A stretch of 38,241 bases of DNA. Origin: Hyphomicrobiales bacterium. Lineage in GTDB: Bacteria; Pseudomonadota; Alphaproteobacteria; Rhizobiales; Beijerinckiaceae. Positions 18,614-26,992 of the stretch are shown here, in pieces; the stretch's first letter is position 1; every line of letters starts with the position of its first letter. The stretch lies in assembly GCA_027487245.1 (NCBI GenBank), contig JAIYDY010000073.1, positions 1 to 38,241 on the forward strand. The letters run 5' to 3'. Under the pieces are notes generated by a model. The model was not told the origin of the DNA. It ran no database searches and was given only the letters and a program-made list of their open reading frames with translations. The position numbers and the translations under genes are program-made.

Positions 18614-18760
18614 GGGCTTCGGCTTTGGCTGTTCAGGTGGCAGGTGCCCGCGTGCTGTGCCGGGCGTCGTCCAGTCCCATGCCTCAGCGGCGCGTCGATT
18701 GCCAGCAAATCCCGCAATCACCCCGCCAGAATCAGCACGAAGCGCGCCTGTGCCCGGTGC

Positions 18761-19654
18761 TCACGGCACGATGCCGGGCGGCAACTGCATGGCGTGGCGG
18801 GCGATGTCGCCAGCGGTTGTGAACCAGATGTCGCCGCGCTTTGCCGCGATATGGGCAAGTGCCCGCCGCAGATGCCTGAGCCTGTAGGGCTGGCCGACCA
18901 GATAAGGGTGCAACGCGATGCCCATCACCAGCGGCTCGCTGGCCGACTGTTCAAGCATCTCGTCGAACTGGTCGATGATCATGTCGGCGAAAGCGGCCGC
19001 GCCATCCTTGCGCGCCACGATCGAGGGGATGTCGTTGACCTCCTGAGGGTAGGGCACTGCCAGGATGCTCCCCTTTCTGGTCCTCATCCAGATCGGCTGA
19101 TCATCGGCACACCAGTTCAGCGTGTAGCTGTAGCCAGCCTCCTGCAGCAGGTCCGGCGTGTGGTGGCTTTCGGCGATCCACGGCGAGAGCCAGCCGCGTG
19201 GCTTCAGCCCGAGGCGCTTCTCGATCAGGCCGGTGGCCTCGGTGATCAGCCGCCGCTCGTCGTTCTCCGGCAGCACGCTTTGCCGCTCGGCATTGCTGCG
19301 GCCATGGCCGACGATCTCGTCGCCACGCGCCACGAACGCTTCGACCAGCGACGGGGCATAGTCGAGCATGGCACTGTTGATCAGCACCGAGGCCGGCATC
19401 GCAAGCTGCTCGAAAAGATCGAGCATGCGCCAGGCGCCGACCCTGTTGCCATAGTCGCGCCAGGCATAGTTCAACACGTCCGGCTGGGGCCCGCCGGGCG
19501 CCAGTTCCGCACCAAGACCTTCACCAAAAGAGAAGTGCTCAAGGTTGAGGCCGAGATAGACCGCGAGCCGCCGGCCATCCGGCCAGTCATAGAGCGGCCT
19601 TCCCTTGATGGGATGGTAGTCGTAGCGATGATGGTGCGCGAGCGTGAGGGTCAT
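18761..19654 (-). CDS. CE4 polysaccharide deacetylase family protein, PuuE-like
   Basis: The 297-residue protein resembles the PuuE subgroup of the NodB/CE4 fold: RRLAVYLGLNLEHFSFGEG near the N-terminus, then PDVLNYAWRDYGNRVGAWRM, EIVGHGRSN with the substrate-pocket His, and GWLSPWIAESHHTPDLL. PuuE of Pseudomonas fluorescens is a metal-independent allantoinase; other members act on different cyclic amides or remain uncharacterised. There is no signal peptide, which argues against cell-wall deacetylation. AAAGG 7 nt upstream supports the ATG at 19652-19654 over the one seven codons earlier. It is divergent from the ridA operon across about 150 bp, suggesting shared control. True substrate unknown. 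Confidence 0.88.
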   Translation of the reverse strand: MTLTLAHHHRYDYHPIKGRPLYDWPDGRRLAVYLGLNLEHFSFGEGLGAELAPGGPQPDVLNYAWRDYGNRVGAWRMLDLFEQLAMPASVLINSAMLDYAPSLVEAFVARGDEIVGHGRSNAERQSVLPENDERRLITEATGLIEKRLGLKPRGWLSPWIAESHHTPDLLQEAGYSYTLNWCADDQPIWMRTRKGSILAVPYPQEVNDIPSIVARKDGAAAFADMIIDQFDEMLEQSASEPLVMGIALHPYLVGQPYRLRHLRRALAHIAAKRGDIWFTTAGDIARHAMQLPPGIVP

Positions 19655-19802
19655 GGACAAGCCTTTGGGCGGCATGCTTCTTGCTGCATTTTCCGGATAA
19701 AGAGTGCATTCTGCCACACGCAAACACCATGCCGGGCCGGCGGGTGAGGTTCGCTGCGGACCCAGCCCGAGATGCGCCGCCAGACCAACCCAGGATACGA
19801 TC

Positions 19803-20276
19803 ATGCCGACCGATGCAAGCCTTCTCGCCCGCCTTGATGCCATGGGCCTTTCGCTGCCCGCGCCAGCAAATCCCGTTGGCGAATTCATCCTCTGGCGCAG
19901 GGAAGGCAGCATGATCTTCCTCGCCGGGCAGATCTGCGAGAAGGCCGGCAAGCCCTGGCCGACGGGCGTCTATGGCACCGATGTCAGCCTCGGCGACGCG
20001 CGCCATGGTGCCCAGCTCATCGGCCTGCAATTGCTGCGCACCTTGCGCGATGCGCTCGAGGGCGATCTTGGCCGCGTGCGGCAGGTGGTGATGGTGCGCG
20101 GCTTCGTCACGGCAGCGCCCGGCATGGGTGACTATCCGGCGGTGATCAACGCCTGTTCCGAGCTGTTCATCGCGCTTTGGGGAGACGCCGGCCGCCACGC
20201 CCGCACCTCGGTCGGCGTCGCCCAGTTGCCGCTTAATGCCACCGTGGAAATCGACGCGGCTTTTGCCGTGGATTGA
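19803..20276 (+). CDS. RidA family protein (YjgF/YER057c/UK114)
   Basis: The 157-residue protein is of the longer Rid type: SMIFLAGQICEKAG near residue 40, the central VRQVVMVRGFVTAAPGMGDYP, and the C-terminal RTSVGVAQLPLNATVEIDA. Canonical RidA enzymes hydrolyse reactive enamines or imines left by PLP enzymes; longer homologues within catabolic clusters (such as RutC) act on pathway intermediates instead. The usual Arg of the RidA active site seems replaced in this region, so deaminase activity is uncertain. ATG 19803 has AGGA about 9 nt upstream. It leads a probable four-gene operon (RidA, cupin, hydrolase, SDR). Confidence 0.9.
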   Translation: MPTDASLLARLDAMGLSLPAPANPVGEFILWRREGSMIFLAGQICEKAGKPWPTGVYGTDVSLGDARHGAQLIGLQLLRTLRDALEGDLGRVRQVVMVRGFVTAAPGMGDYPAVINACSELFIALWGDAGRHARTSVGVAQLPLNATVEIDAAFAVD

Positions 20277-20374
20277 CGGCAGCGCAAGCTTGGCCGCATC
20301 CGTCGCCTTTCTGGCGCGAGGCTCTGGCGCTGCCGGTGCGGCCCGCTATCATGGCTCCAGCAAAGGAGCGCGGC

Positions 20375-20914
20375 ATGACCGACACTGCAAGCCCGTCGAT
20401 ACCCGTGCCGCCCTCCGGACCCGGAGCGGCGCGCGTGCTCGGCCCCACTGAGGGGGGGAGTTTCTGGCAGCCTGTGCCGGCCAATGGCTTCGTGCGCAAC
20501 CTGTTCAGCAACCTCTCGATTGCCAGCCAGAACCGGTTTTCGGTCGGCACGCAGACCGTTGCGCCGCGCTCGTTCATCCGCGAGCACACGCACGACCGCA
20601 ACGAGGAAATCATCTTCGTGGTCGAGGGCAGGGGCGTCTGCCGTCTCGATGGTGAGGAGTATCCGATCGAGAAGGGGTCGTGCGTGTTTCTCGGCCATGG
20701 CCGGCGGCATCATTTCCTCAATCCGCATGACGAGCCGATGACCTTCTTCTGGGTGTTCATGCCGGGCGGGCTGGATGATTTCTTCGCGCAGATCGGCAGG
20801 CCACGCAGCGAGGGTGAGGCGGCCCCCGAACCGTTCGCGCGCCCGGACAACGTCGCCGAGATCGAGGCCCGTACTGTGTTCGGCTGGACCGACGCATCCT
20901 TCAACGCGCGCTGA
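20375..20914 (+). CDS. Cupin-domain protein
   Basis: The 179-residue single-cupin protein has the first cupin motif around REHTHDRNEE (His71, His73, Glu77) and the second around GHGRRHHFLNP (His112), which together bind one metal ion. GVCRLDGEEYPIEKGSCVFL is the typical intervening barrel segment. The start is ATG 20375, with AAAGGAG 7 nt upstream; an earlier in-frame ATG at 20351 lacks a good Shine-Dalgarno sequence. Its stop overlaps the next gene's start by one base (TGATG), so the two are translationally coupled. Cupins in catabolic clusters may be dioxygenases, isomerases or aminohydrolases; which one cannot be told. Confidence 0.88.
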   Translation: MTDTASPSIPVPPSGPGAARVLGPTEGGSFWQPVPANGFVRNLFSNLSIASQNRFSVGTQTVAPRSFIREHTHDRNEEIIFVVEGRGVCRLDGEEYPIEKGSCVFLGHGRRHHFLNPHDEPMTFFWVFMPGGLDDFFAQIGRPRSEGEAAPEPFARPDNVAEIEARTVFGWTDASFNAR

Positions 20915-21729
20915 TGCCGATGCGCCAGATCACCGCCCGCACCCCTGACGGCGCCGATATCGCTGTCACCATCGAAGGGCAGGGCCCGGCATTGCTGCTG
21001 GTCACCGGCCTTGGCGGCACGGCCCGCTTCTGGGCTCCGGCTGCGGCGCGGCTGGCCGCAACCCACACGGTCATCAGCTTCGATCACCGCGCGGTCGGTG
21101 CGAGCACGCGCGGCGGCGCGCCTGTCTCGGTCGGTCTGCTGGCCGATGACTGCATCGCCGTGCTCGATGCCGCTGGTGCCGAACGCGCCATCCTGCTCGG
21201 CCATTCGCTGGGCGGAGCCATTGGCCAGGCCTTCGCGCATCGCCATGGCGCGCGGCTTAACGGACTGGTGCTCAGTGCCACTTGGCTCGCGCCCAACCGC
21301 TTCATGGCGGAGCTGTTCGCCGCCCGCCGCAAACTGCTGCTGGCAGACCCTGCCGGCTATGCCGCACTCGCCACGATCATGGGCTATTCGCCCGGCTGGC
21401 TGGCTGCGAACTGGTCCGTGCTGGACGCAGCCCTGGCGGCAGCACCGCTGTCCCCGGTTCAGCAGGCCGCCGTGGCGGAGCGCATCGCGGCCCTGCTCGC
21501 TTTCGATGGCCGGCCGCTGCTGGGGGCCTATGACGGGCCGACGCTGGTTCAGGGCGTTGCCGATGACATGATCGTGCCGGCCTTTCTGCAACAGGAACTG
21601 GCTGCTGCCATCCCGCATGCCGAGGCTCTCGAGTTTCCCGATGGCGGTCACTTCTTCCCGGTCAGCCGCACCGAGGCTTTTGTCACTACGCTTGAAGCCT
21701 GGATATCCGCCAACGTGCCGACTGCCTGA
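20914..21729 (+). CDS. Alpha/beta hydrolase
   Basis: The 271-residue protein is a standard alpha/beta-hydrolase: oxyanion-region LVTGLGGTARFW at 29-40, nucleophile Ser98 in GHSLGG, a likely Asp in VADDMIVP, and the catalytic His in GGHFFP near residue 245. It has no signal peptide and so acts in the cytoplasm, hydrolysing an ester, amide, thioester or C-C bond. The start overlaps the cupin stop by one base; a second ATG lies two codons further on. Its place after RidA recalls RutD in the pyrimidine Rut pathway, but the other rut genes are absent, so this is only an analogy. Confidence 0.9.
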   Translation: MPMRQITARTPDGADIAVTIEGQGPALLLVTGLGGTARFWAPAAARLAATHTVISFDHRAVGASTRGGAPVSVGLLADDCIAVLDAAGAERAILLGHSLGGAIGQAFAHRHGARLNGLVLSATWLAPNRFMAELFAARRKLLLADPAGYAALATIMGYSPGWLAANWSVLDAALAAAPLSPVQQAAVAERIAALLAFDGRPLLGAYDGPTLVQGVADDMIVPAFLQQELAAAIPHAEALEFPDGGHFFPVSRTEAFVTTLEAWISANVPTA

Positions 21730-21767
21730 AACGGTCCCCACCACGTCAGTACATGAGGAGAACGGCC

Positions 21768-22529
21768 ATGCGCCTTTCCGGCAAGATCGCCATCATCACC
21801 GGGGCCGGCTCCGGCATTGGCCATGAGGCCGCCCTGTTGTTTGCTGCCGAAGGCGCGACGGTGATTGTCGCCGACCGTGATGGTGCCGCCGCCCGGCGCG
21901 TTTCGGACGAGATCACGGCAGCGGGTGGCCGGGCCGAAGCGCAGGTCGTCGATGTCTCGCATGAGGCCGGCCTGAAGGCGATGATCGAGGCCGTGCCGCT
22001 GCGCCATGGCCGGCTCGATATCCTCGTCAACAATGCCGGGTTCGGTTTTGCCGGCACCGTGGTCAACACGTCGGAGGAGGACTGGGACGCGCTGATGGCG
22101 GTCAACGTCAAGGGCGTGTTCTTCGGCTGCAAGCACGCCATCCCCATCATGAGCCGGCAGGGTGGCGGCGTGATCGTCAACACGGCATCCGCTGTCGCCC
22201 AGGTCGGCATCACCAACCGCGCAGCCTATGTCGCGTCCAAGGGCGCGGTGGCGTCGTTGACCCGCGCCATGGCCATGGATCATGTCGCCGAGGGCATCCG
22301 CATCAATGCCGTCGCACCGGGCACAATCGAGACCCCTTACTTTGCCGACATCTTCGCCAGATCCAACGACGCTCCGGCCCTGCGCGCGGCGCTGGAGGCG
22401 CGGCAGGCGATGAATCGCCTTGGGCAGCCCGGTGAAATCGCGCGGGCCATGCTGTTCCTGGCCAGCGACGAGAGCTCGTTCTGCACCGGCACGACCCTGT
22501 TTGCCGATGGCGGCTGGACCGCGCGGTAA
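21768..22529 (+). CDS. Short-chain dehydrogenase/reductase (3-oxoacyl-reductase-like)
   Basis: The 253-residue classical SDR has TGAGSGIG at 11-18, NNAG at 88-91, and catalytic Ser141, Tyr154 and Lys158 (YVASK), ending with the common TGTTLFADGGWTAR. It reduces or oxidises a carbonyl or hydroxyl group with a nicotinamide cofactor. GAGGAG 7 nt upstream of ATG 21768 is a strong ribosome binding site and excludes the ATG five codons earlier. The gap from the hydrolase is 38 bp, so it is probably the last gene of the ridA operon; a terminator follows at 22625. The Asp at residue 36 after the second strand suggests NAD preference. Confidence 0.93.
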   Translation: MRLSGKIAIITGAGSGIGHEAALLFAAEGATVIVADRDGAAARRVSDEITAAGGRAEAQVVDVSHEAGLKAMIEAVPLRHGRLDILVNNAGFGFAGTVVNTSEEDWDALMAVNVKGVFFGCKHAIPIMSRQGGGVIVNTASAVAQVGITNRAAYVASKGAVASLTRAMAMDHVAEGIRINAVAPGTIETPYFADIFARSNDAPALRAALEARQAMNRLGQPGEIARAMLFLASDESSFCTGTTLFADGGWTAR

Positions 22530-22624
22530 GGCATCCTCCCGCCAAGCGGCGTCCGGTCTGGCCACCGTCCGCAAAACACACGATGGCGCTTTGGCTGAAA
22601 CTAGCCTACACAGCGCTCCATCAC

Positions 22625-22662
22625 GGGCGCGTCAGTCACTGGCGGACGCCCCTTTTTCTTTT
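22625..22662 (+). terminator. Intrinsic terminator between the SDR gene and the helicase gene
   Basis: A bulged stem pairs GGG 22625-22627 with CCC 22650-22652 and GCGTC 22629-22633 with GACGC 22645-22649, with an inner GTC/GGC. It is followed directly by TTTTTCTTTT at 22653-22662. It ends only 17 nt before the ATG given for the helicase gene, which is unusually close. Confidence 0.75.
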
Positions 22663-22679
22663 GGCGCTGGCGCGGTCTC

Positions 22680-24947
22680 ATGGTGAGGACTGGCCGGTTT
22701 GACCCTGAACAGGCGGCTTCCTTGACCGAACTTCTGATCGCGCCCGCGCTCCAGCGCGCCCTTGACGAGCGCAACTATACTGATCTGACCCCCGTGCAGA
22801 CCGCCGTGGTCTCGCCTGATGCGATGGGCCGTGACCTGCTGGTTTCGGCGCAGACCGGCTCGGGCAAGACCGTGGCTTACGGGCTCGGCATCTCCTCGAC
22901 ATTGCTGGGCGATAACGAGCGCATGGGCGTTGCCGGCGCGCCGCTGGCTCTGATCGTGGCTCCGACCCGCGAACTGGCCTTGCAGGTGCAGCGCGAACTG
23001 GCCTGGCTCTATGCGCAGGCGGGTGCCCGGATCATCTCGTGCGTGGGCGGCATGGACCCGGCCAAGGAGCGCAAGCAACTTGGCGATGGCTGTCACATCG
23101 TGGTCGGCACGCCTGGCCGGCTGCGCGACCACATCGAGCGCAACCGCCTCGATCTGTCGCAGATCAAGGCCGTGGTGCTCGACGAAGCCGACGAGATGCT
23201 CGATCTCGGCTTCCGCGACGATCTCGAATTCATCCTTGAGGCGACGCCCGCCGATAAGCGCACGCTGCTGTTCTCCGCCACCTTGCCGCGCGGCATCGCC
23301 GCCCTGGCCAAGAGCTACCAGAACAACGCGTTCCGGATCGAGGCATCGAGCAAGGACATCGGCCACGCCGACATCGACTACCGCGCCATCCGCGTCGCGC
23401 CGAAAGAAGTTGAGCTTGTCGTCGTCAACGTGCTCCGGCTCGTCGATGCGCCGGCTTCGCTGGTGTTCTGCAACACGCGCGATGCAGTCCGCCATCTTCA
23501 GGCGATGCTGGTCGAGCGCGGCTTCGCTGCGGTCTATCTTTCCGGCGAACTCGGCCAGAACGAGCGCAATCAGGCCTTGCAGGCGCTGCGGGACGGGCGT
23601 GCGCGCGTCTGCGTCGCCACCGATGTGGCGGCCCGCGGCATCGATCTGCCCAATCTGGGCCTCGTCATCCACGCCGACCTGCCGCATGATGCCGAAATCC
23701 TCCAGCACCGCAGCGGCCGCACCGGCCGGGCCGGGCGCAAGGGCGTCAGCGTCGTGATCGTGCCGCCAGCCCGCCGTCGCAAGGCCGAGGGCCTGCTGGC
23801 CGAAGCCGGCATCGAACCGCGCTGGACCCTGCCACCCACCGCCGAAGACATCCGCGTTCTCGATCGCCAGCGCATGATCGAGGACCCTGCCTTGCAGGAG
23901 GAGCCGAGCGAGGAGGATCTGGCGATGGCCGAGATGCTGATCGCCCAGCGAACCCCGCAGGAAATCGCCGCCATGCTGGCGCGGATGTATCGCTCGCGCC
24001 TGCCCGAGCCCGAGGAGGTGTCGGACCCGAGCTCGTGGTTCGACAAGGCCCTGCGCGTGCGCCACGGCGCGGATCGCGCGCGGCCCGAACGCGGTTTCGA
24101 ACGCGGCCAGGAACGTGGGCATGATCGCGGCTTCGAGCGCGCCGCCCCCGAGAACGGCTCACCCCGGCCCGGACCGCGCGAGCGTGGCGTGCGCAACGTG
24201 GCGGCCGGCAGTGGCGACATGGTGCTGTTCCGTGTCGAGATTGGCCGCCGTAACAAGGCCGATCCGAAATGGCTTCTGCCCATGCTCTGCCGCCGCGGCA
24301 AGGTCACGCGCGACGACATCGGCACGATCCGCATCCAGGAATTGTTCACTGAGGTGGAGATTTCAGGGGAAGCCGCCGAGAACTTCGCCGTCAACGTGCG
24401 CCGCACCGATGGTGACGACATCCGCATCAATCCGATCTCGGCCAGCGACCGCGGCGCACCGACCGAGCGTCCCCGCTTCGACAAACCCAGGTTCGACAAG
24501 CCCAAGTTTGATAAACCGAAGTTCGACAAACCCAGATATGACAAGCCAGGCTTCGACAAGCCGGAATTCTCCGGCCCCGGTGCCGACGCTGCGAGGCCGG
24601 ATCGGGCGCGCCGGGATGATGACAGGCCCCCGCGTCCTGATGCGAAGCCCTATGCCGGCGCGAAAAAGCGCTTTGATCCTGACCGCGCCGGCCCGCGCGG
24701 GGATGCGCCCCGCCGCGACGAGCAGCCCGCGCGCGAGGCGCCTTACGAGCCCAAACGTGGCATGAAGCCGTTCGAGCGCAAGGGCCTGCCGGACAGGCAC
24801 GCTGCGCCCTCCGATGCCCAGGGCAAGGAGGCCTATGCGAAGAAGCCCTTTGCCAAGAAGCCATTTGGCAAGGGTCCTGGCGCAGGCGGGCCGGCCAAAG
24901 GTGGTCCCGGCAAGGGCGGTGCGGGTTTCCGCTCGCGCAAGCCCTGA
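22680..24947 (+). CDS. DEAD-box ATP-dependent RNA helicase with DbpA-like RNA-binding domain
   Basis: The 755-residue protein contains the helicase core: Q-motif TPVQ around 37-40, motif I AQTGSGKT at 57-64, PTRELA, DEAD at 168-171, SAT at 199-201, then HRSGRTGRAG. A DbpA-type RNA-binding fold follows (about 515-595, VLFRVEIGRRNKADPKWLLP). The tail of about 160 residues is basic and disordered, with six (R/K/G)(F/Y)DKP repeats and a final Lys/Gly/Ala-rich part. It unwinds RNA, probably in ribosome assembly or RNA decay. The start is uncertain: ATG 22680 has no Shine-Dalgarno sequence and sits right behind a terminator, while TTG 22722 (before TELLIAPALQ) agrees better with how related helicases begin. 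Confidence 0.93.
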   Translation: MVRTGRFDPEQAASLTELLIAPALQRALDERNYTDLTPVQTAVVSPDAMGRDLLVSAQTGSGKTVAYGLGISSTLLGDNERMGVAGAPLALIVAPTRELALQVQRELAWLYAQAGARIISCVGGMDPAKERKQLGDGCHIVVGTPGRLRDHIERNRLDLSQIKAVVLDEADEMLDLGFRDDLEFILEATPADKRTLLFSATLPRGIAALAKSYQNNAFRIEASSKDIGHADIDYRAIRVAPKEVELVVVNVLRLVDAPASLVFCNTRDAVRHLQAMLVERGFAAVYLSGELGQNERNQALQALRDGRARVCVATDVAARGIDLPNLGLVIHADLPHDAEILQHRSGRTGRAGRKGVSVVIVPPARRRKAEGLLAEAGIEPRWTLPPTAEDIRVLDRQRMIEDPALQEEPSEEDLAMAEMLIAQRTPQEIAAMLARMYRSRLPEPEEVSDPSSWFDKALRVRHGADRARPERGFERGQERGHDRGFERAAPENGSPRPGPRERGVRNVAAGSGDMVLFRVEIGRRNKADPKWLLPMLCRRGKVTRDDIGTIRIQELFTEVEISGEAAENFAVNVRRTDGDDIRINPISASDRGAPTERPRFDKPRFDKPKFDKPKFDKPRYDKPGFDKPEFSGPGADAARPDRARRDDDRPPRPDAKPYAGAKKRFDPDRAGPRGDAPRRDEQPAREAPYEPKRGMKPFERKGLPDRHAAPSDAQGKEAYAKKPFAKKPFGKGPGAGGPAKGGPGKGGAGFRSRKP
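24474..24563 (+). repeat. 15-bp coding repeat, six copies (FDKP pentapeptides)
   Basis: Six tandem 15-bp units encode RFDKP, RFDKP, KFDKP, KFDKP, RYDKP and GFDKP in the helicase tail. Codons vary between copies (TTC/TTT, GAC/GAT, AAA/AAG), so the units are not freshly copied. The repeats are charged and likely disordered. Confidence 0.9.
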
Positions 24948-24957
24948 GGCTGAACAG

Positions 24958-24978
24958 CGGCCAGTGCTTAAGGCCGCC
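24958..24978. terminator. Weak stem-loop between convergent helicase and MFS genes
   Basis: GCGGCC at 24958-24963 pairs with GGCCGC at 24973-24978 around a 9-nt loop. There is no T-run on either side, so its role as a terminator is doubtful. Confidence 0.25.
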
Positions 24979-25016
24979 CGTGAGCCGGAACAGGGTGCTG
25001 CCTGCGGTTCGAGGTC

Positions 25017-26186
25017 TCAGCGCCTGAACGCGCTGACCACGCCACCGGCAATCAGCAACAGGAACAGCGCCGAGAGCGCATGGGCGAAACCATGCGGGTT
25101 GCTGTAGTCCATCGCTGCGCCGACCACAGGCGGACCGACCGTGAGCCCGACATTGTAGAGCACCACAAAGGCCGCGTTGGCACCCGCCAGATCCGGCCCT
25201 TCGAAGCGCCCGGCGAGATGTGACAGCCCGACCGTGTAAAGCCCGCCGACAACGCCGCCCCAGGCGAACAGCAGGGCCTGAAAGGCGAGCCCCGTTCCGG
25301 CCAGCAGAGGGAGAGCCGCCGCTCCGGCGCAGCCCAGCACGGCGATGAGGACCAGCAGCAGGCCCTTGTTCATCCGGTCTGCCAGAAGCCCGATCGGCAA
25401 CTGCATCAGCACGTTGCCCAGCGCCAGTGTCGTGACCAGCAAGGCAGCCTGCTCGGCATCGAAGCCGATCCTGAGCCCGTAGACTGGCAGGAGCGCAAAC
25501 CCGCCGGTCTCGACCGCGCCAAACACCATGCCTGCCATGGTCGCCGTGGGGAGGGCGAACAGGTAGACGCTGAACGGCCGGGCCGGTGCGTCGTCCAGCG
25601 TCGGCAGAAAGCCGCGCGCCACCACCAGTGGGATCGCCGCGAGCGAGAGCAGGCCTGCTCCTGCCAGATAGGGCGCCCACCCGCTTGTGCCGACCAGAGC
25701 CAGAATGCCAGGCCCGGCGGCAAAGCCCAGCGCCAGCACGGTTGCGTAGATGCCCATCACCATGCCGCGCCGGGCCGGCGGAGCGAGCGCTGAAATCCAG
25801 TATTCGGAGAGGACGAACAGCGCCCCGAGCGCGGCGCTGAACACGAACCGGATCGGGAACCAGGCCCAGTATTGGAACACCGCCTTGAACAGGATCAGGC
25901 TGATCAGCACCAGCGCGATGGACAGGGCCAGCATACGCCCCATGCCGATGCGCGCCGCAACCCTCGGCACATAGGGCACGGCGATGATGCCCGCGATGCC
26001 GGCGAGCGCGGTGTTGATGCCGATGCCGGTGTTGGACACGCCCATGCGCTCCATTTCCAGCGACAGCAGCGGGATGGTCAGGCTGAGCCCGACGCCCACC
26101 AGTGCGATGAGCGCGATGGCCGCCCCGATGCCGACCTGACGGGCACGCGCCGGCATGGCGTCGATCTCGCGCGGGTCTGTGCTCAT
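25017..26186 (-). CDS. Major facilitator superfamily (MFS) transporter
   Basis: The 389-residue inner-membrane protein has about twelve hydrophobic segments in two halves. The loop after TM2 (VPRVAARIGMGRML) has the pattern of the MFS loop 2-3 motif, repeated in the second half as LPIGLLADRMNKG. It looks like the YcaD-type subgroup of small-molecule efflux or uptake carriers, and the substrate is unknown. The start ATG at 26184-26186 lacks a strong ribosome binding site and lies 28 bp after the Nudix gene, so it is probably the last gene of the rnr unit. Confidence 0.9.
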   Translation of the reverse strand: MSTDPREIDAMPARARQVGIGAAIALIALVGVGLSLTIPLLSLEMERMGVSNTGIGINTALAGIAGIIAVPYVPRVAARIGMGRMLALSIALVLISLILFKAVFQYWAWFPIRFVFSAALGALFVLSEYWISALAPPARRGMVMGIYATVLALGFAAGPGILALVGTSGWAPYLAGAGLLSLAAIPLVVARGFLPTLDDAPARPFSVYLFALPTATMAGMVFGAVETGGFALLPVYGLRIGFDAEQAALLVTTLALGNVLMQLPIGLLADRMNKGLLLVLIAVLGCAGAAALPLLAGTGLAFQALLFAWGGVVGGLYTVGLSHLAGRFEGPDLAGANAAFVVLYNVGLTVGPPVVGAAMDYSNPHGFAHALSALFLLLIAGGVVSAFRR

Positions 26187-26214
26187 GGTGCGGCCCGTGC
26201 CGCCGTGGCGCGGC

Positions 26215-26982
26215 TCACAGTTCCTCGCGAACCCAGACCCGGTTCTTCTCGTAGTAGAACGGAACGGGCAGCCAGGGCGCGAAACCGCGCGCGATGCGGT
26301 TCGCCAGTTCGTCGAGCACCACGCGCGTCACGGCTGGCAACTCGATGGCCTTGGTGTCTTCGAAGGTCACCCAGACCAGTTGGTCCAGTTCCGAGCCGGC
26401 GCCGACGACGCCTTCGACATGGTGCGCCAGGCTGGCATGGTCGATGGCGAAGAACCGGGCATCGAAACGCTTGGGCCGCCTTGGCGGCGTGATGGCGCGC
26501 GCGATGAAGGTCAGCGCTTCGAGATCGGGATAGACGCCATGCGCGGCAAACTCGCTCCACGCGCCCGGCGGCGGATTGTCAGGCGCGCCGAAATCGCGCG
26601 AGCCGAACAGCAGGCCGGTTTCCTCGAAGGTCTCGCGGATCGCGGCCAGCGCCAGGGCCCGTGCGCGGCTCATGGTCGGGCGCTGCACGCGGGTCATCAG
26701 GCGCGTTTCGCAGGCTTCGGCGAGTGAGCCCGTCACGTTCATCCGCCGGTCGCCATCCTCGATGCGCCCGCCCGGAAAGACGAACATGCCCGGCATGAAG
26801 GTGTGGCGCGGGTGACGGCGGCCCATCAGCACCTTGGGTACAGGCCCGGCCCGGTCGATGATGATCAGGGTTGCGGCATCGCTGGGCCGGACATTTGGCC
26901 AGCGGCGTTCGCGGGCATCGGCGGTCAGCCGCTGCGCATAATCGTCGGCGCCCGGATTGTCGGCCTTCGCTGAAGCGGTCAT
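26215..26982 (-). CDS. Nudix hydrolase family protein
   Basis: The 255-residue protein has a Nudix box split by an insert: PGMFVFPGGRIEDGD at 64-78 and, after about 35 residues, ALAAIRETFEETGLLFG at 111-127 with the REXXEE glutamates. This layout is like NUDT19-type enzymes, which hydrolyse CoA-type or nucleotide diphosphate linkages. The start is ATG 26980-26982, preceded by AAGG at 7 nt; the frame upstream to 27054 belongs to the overlapping DUF983 gene. It ends with FYYEKNRVWVREEL. It lies 10 bp after the DUF983 gene on the same strand. The substrate is not readable from the sequence. Confidence 0.9.
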   Translation of the reverse strand: MTASAKADNPGADDYAQRLTADARERRWPNVRPSDAATLIIIDRAGPVPKVLMGRRHPRHTFMPGMFVFPGGRIEDGDRRMNVTGSLAEACETRLMTRVQRPTMSRARALALAAIRETFEETGLLFGSRDFGAPDNPPPGAWSEFAAHGVYPDLEALTFIARAITPPRRPKRFDARFFAIDHASLAHHVEGVVGAGSELDQLVWVTFEDTKAIELPAVTRVVLDELANRIARGFAPWLPVPFYYEKNRVWVREEL

Positions 26983-26992
26983 GACCGGCCCT

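Noticed and set aside
22632..24122. Minus-strand frame of 496 codons opposite the helicase gene
   Set aside because: It is a shadow of the DEAD-box helicase codons, with no own motif.
24427..25680. Minus-strand frame joining the helicase tail region and part of the MFS gene
   Set aside because: It crosses two real genes in the wrong frame and is Arg/Ala-rich only.
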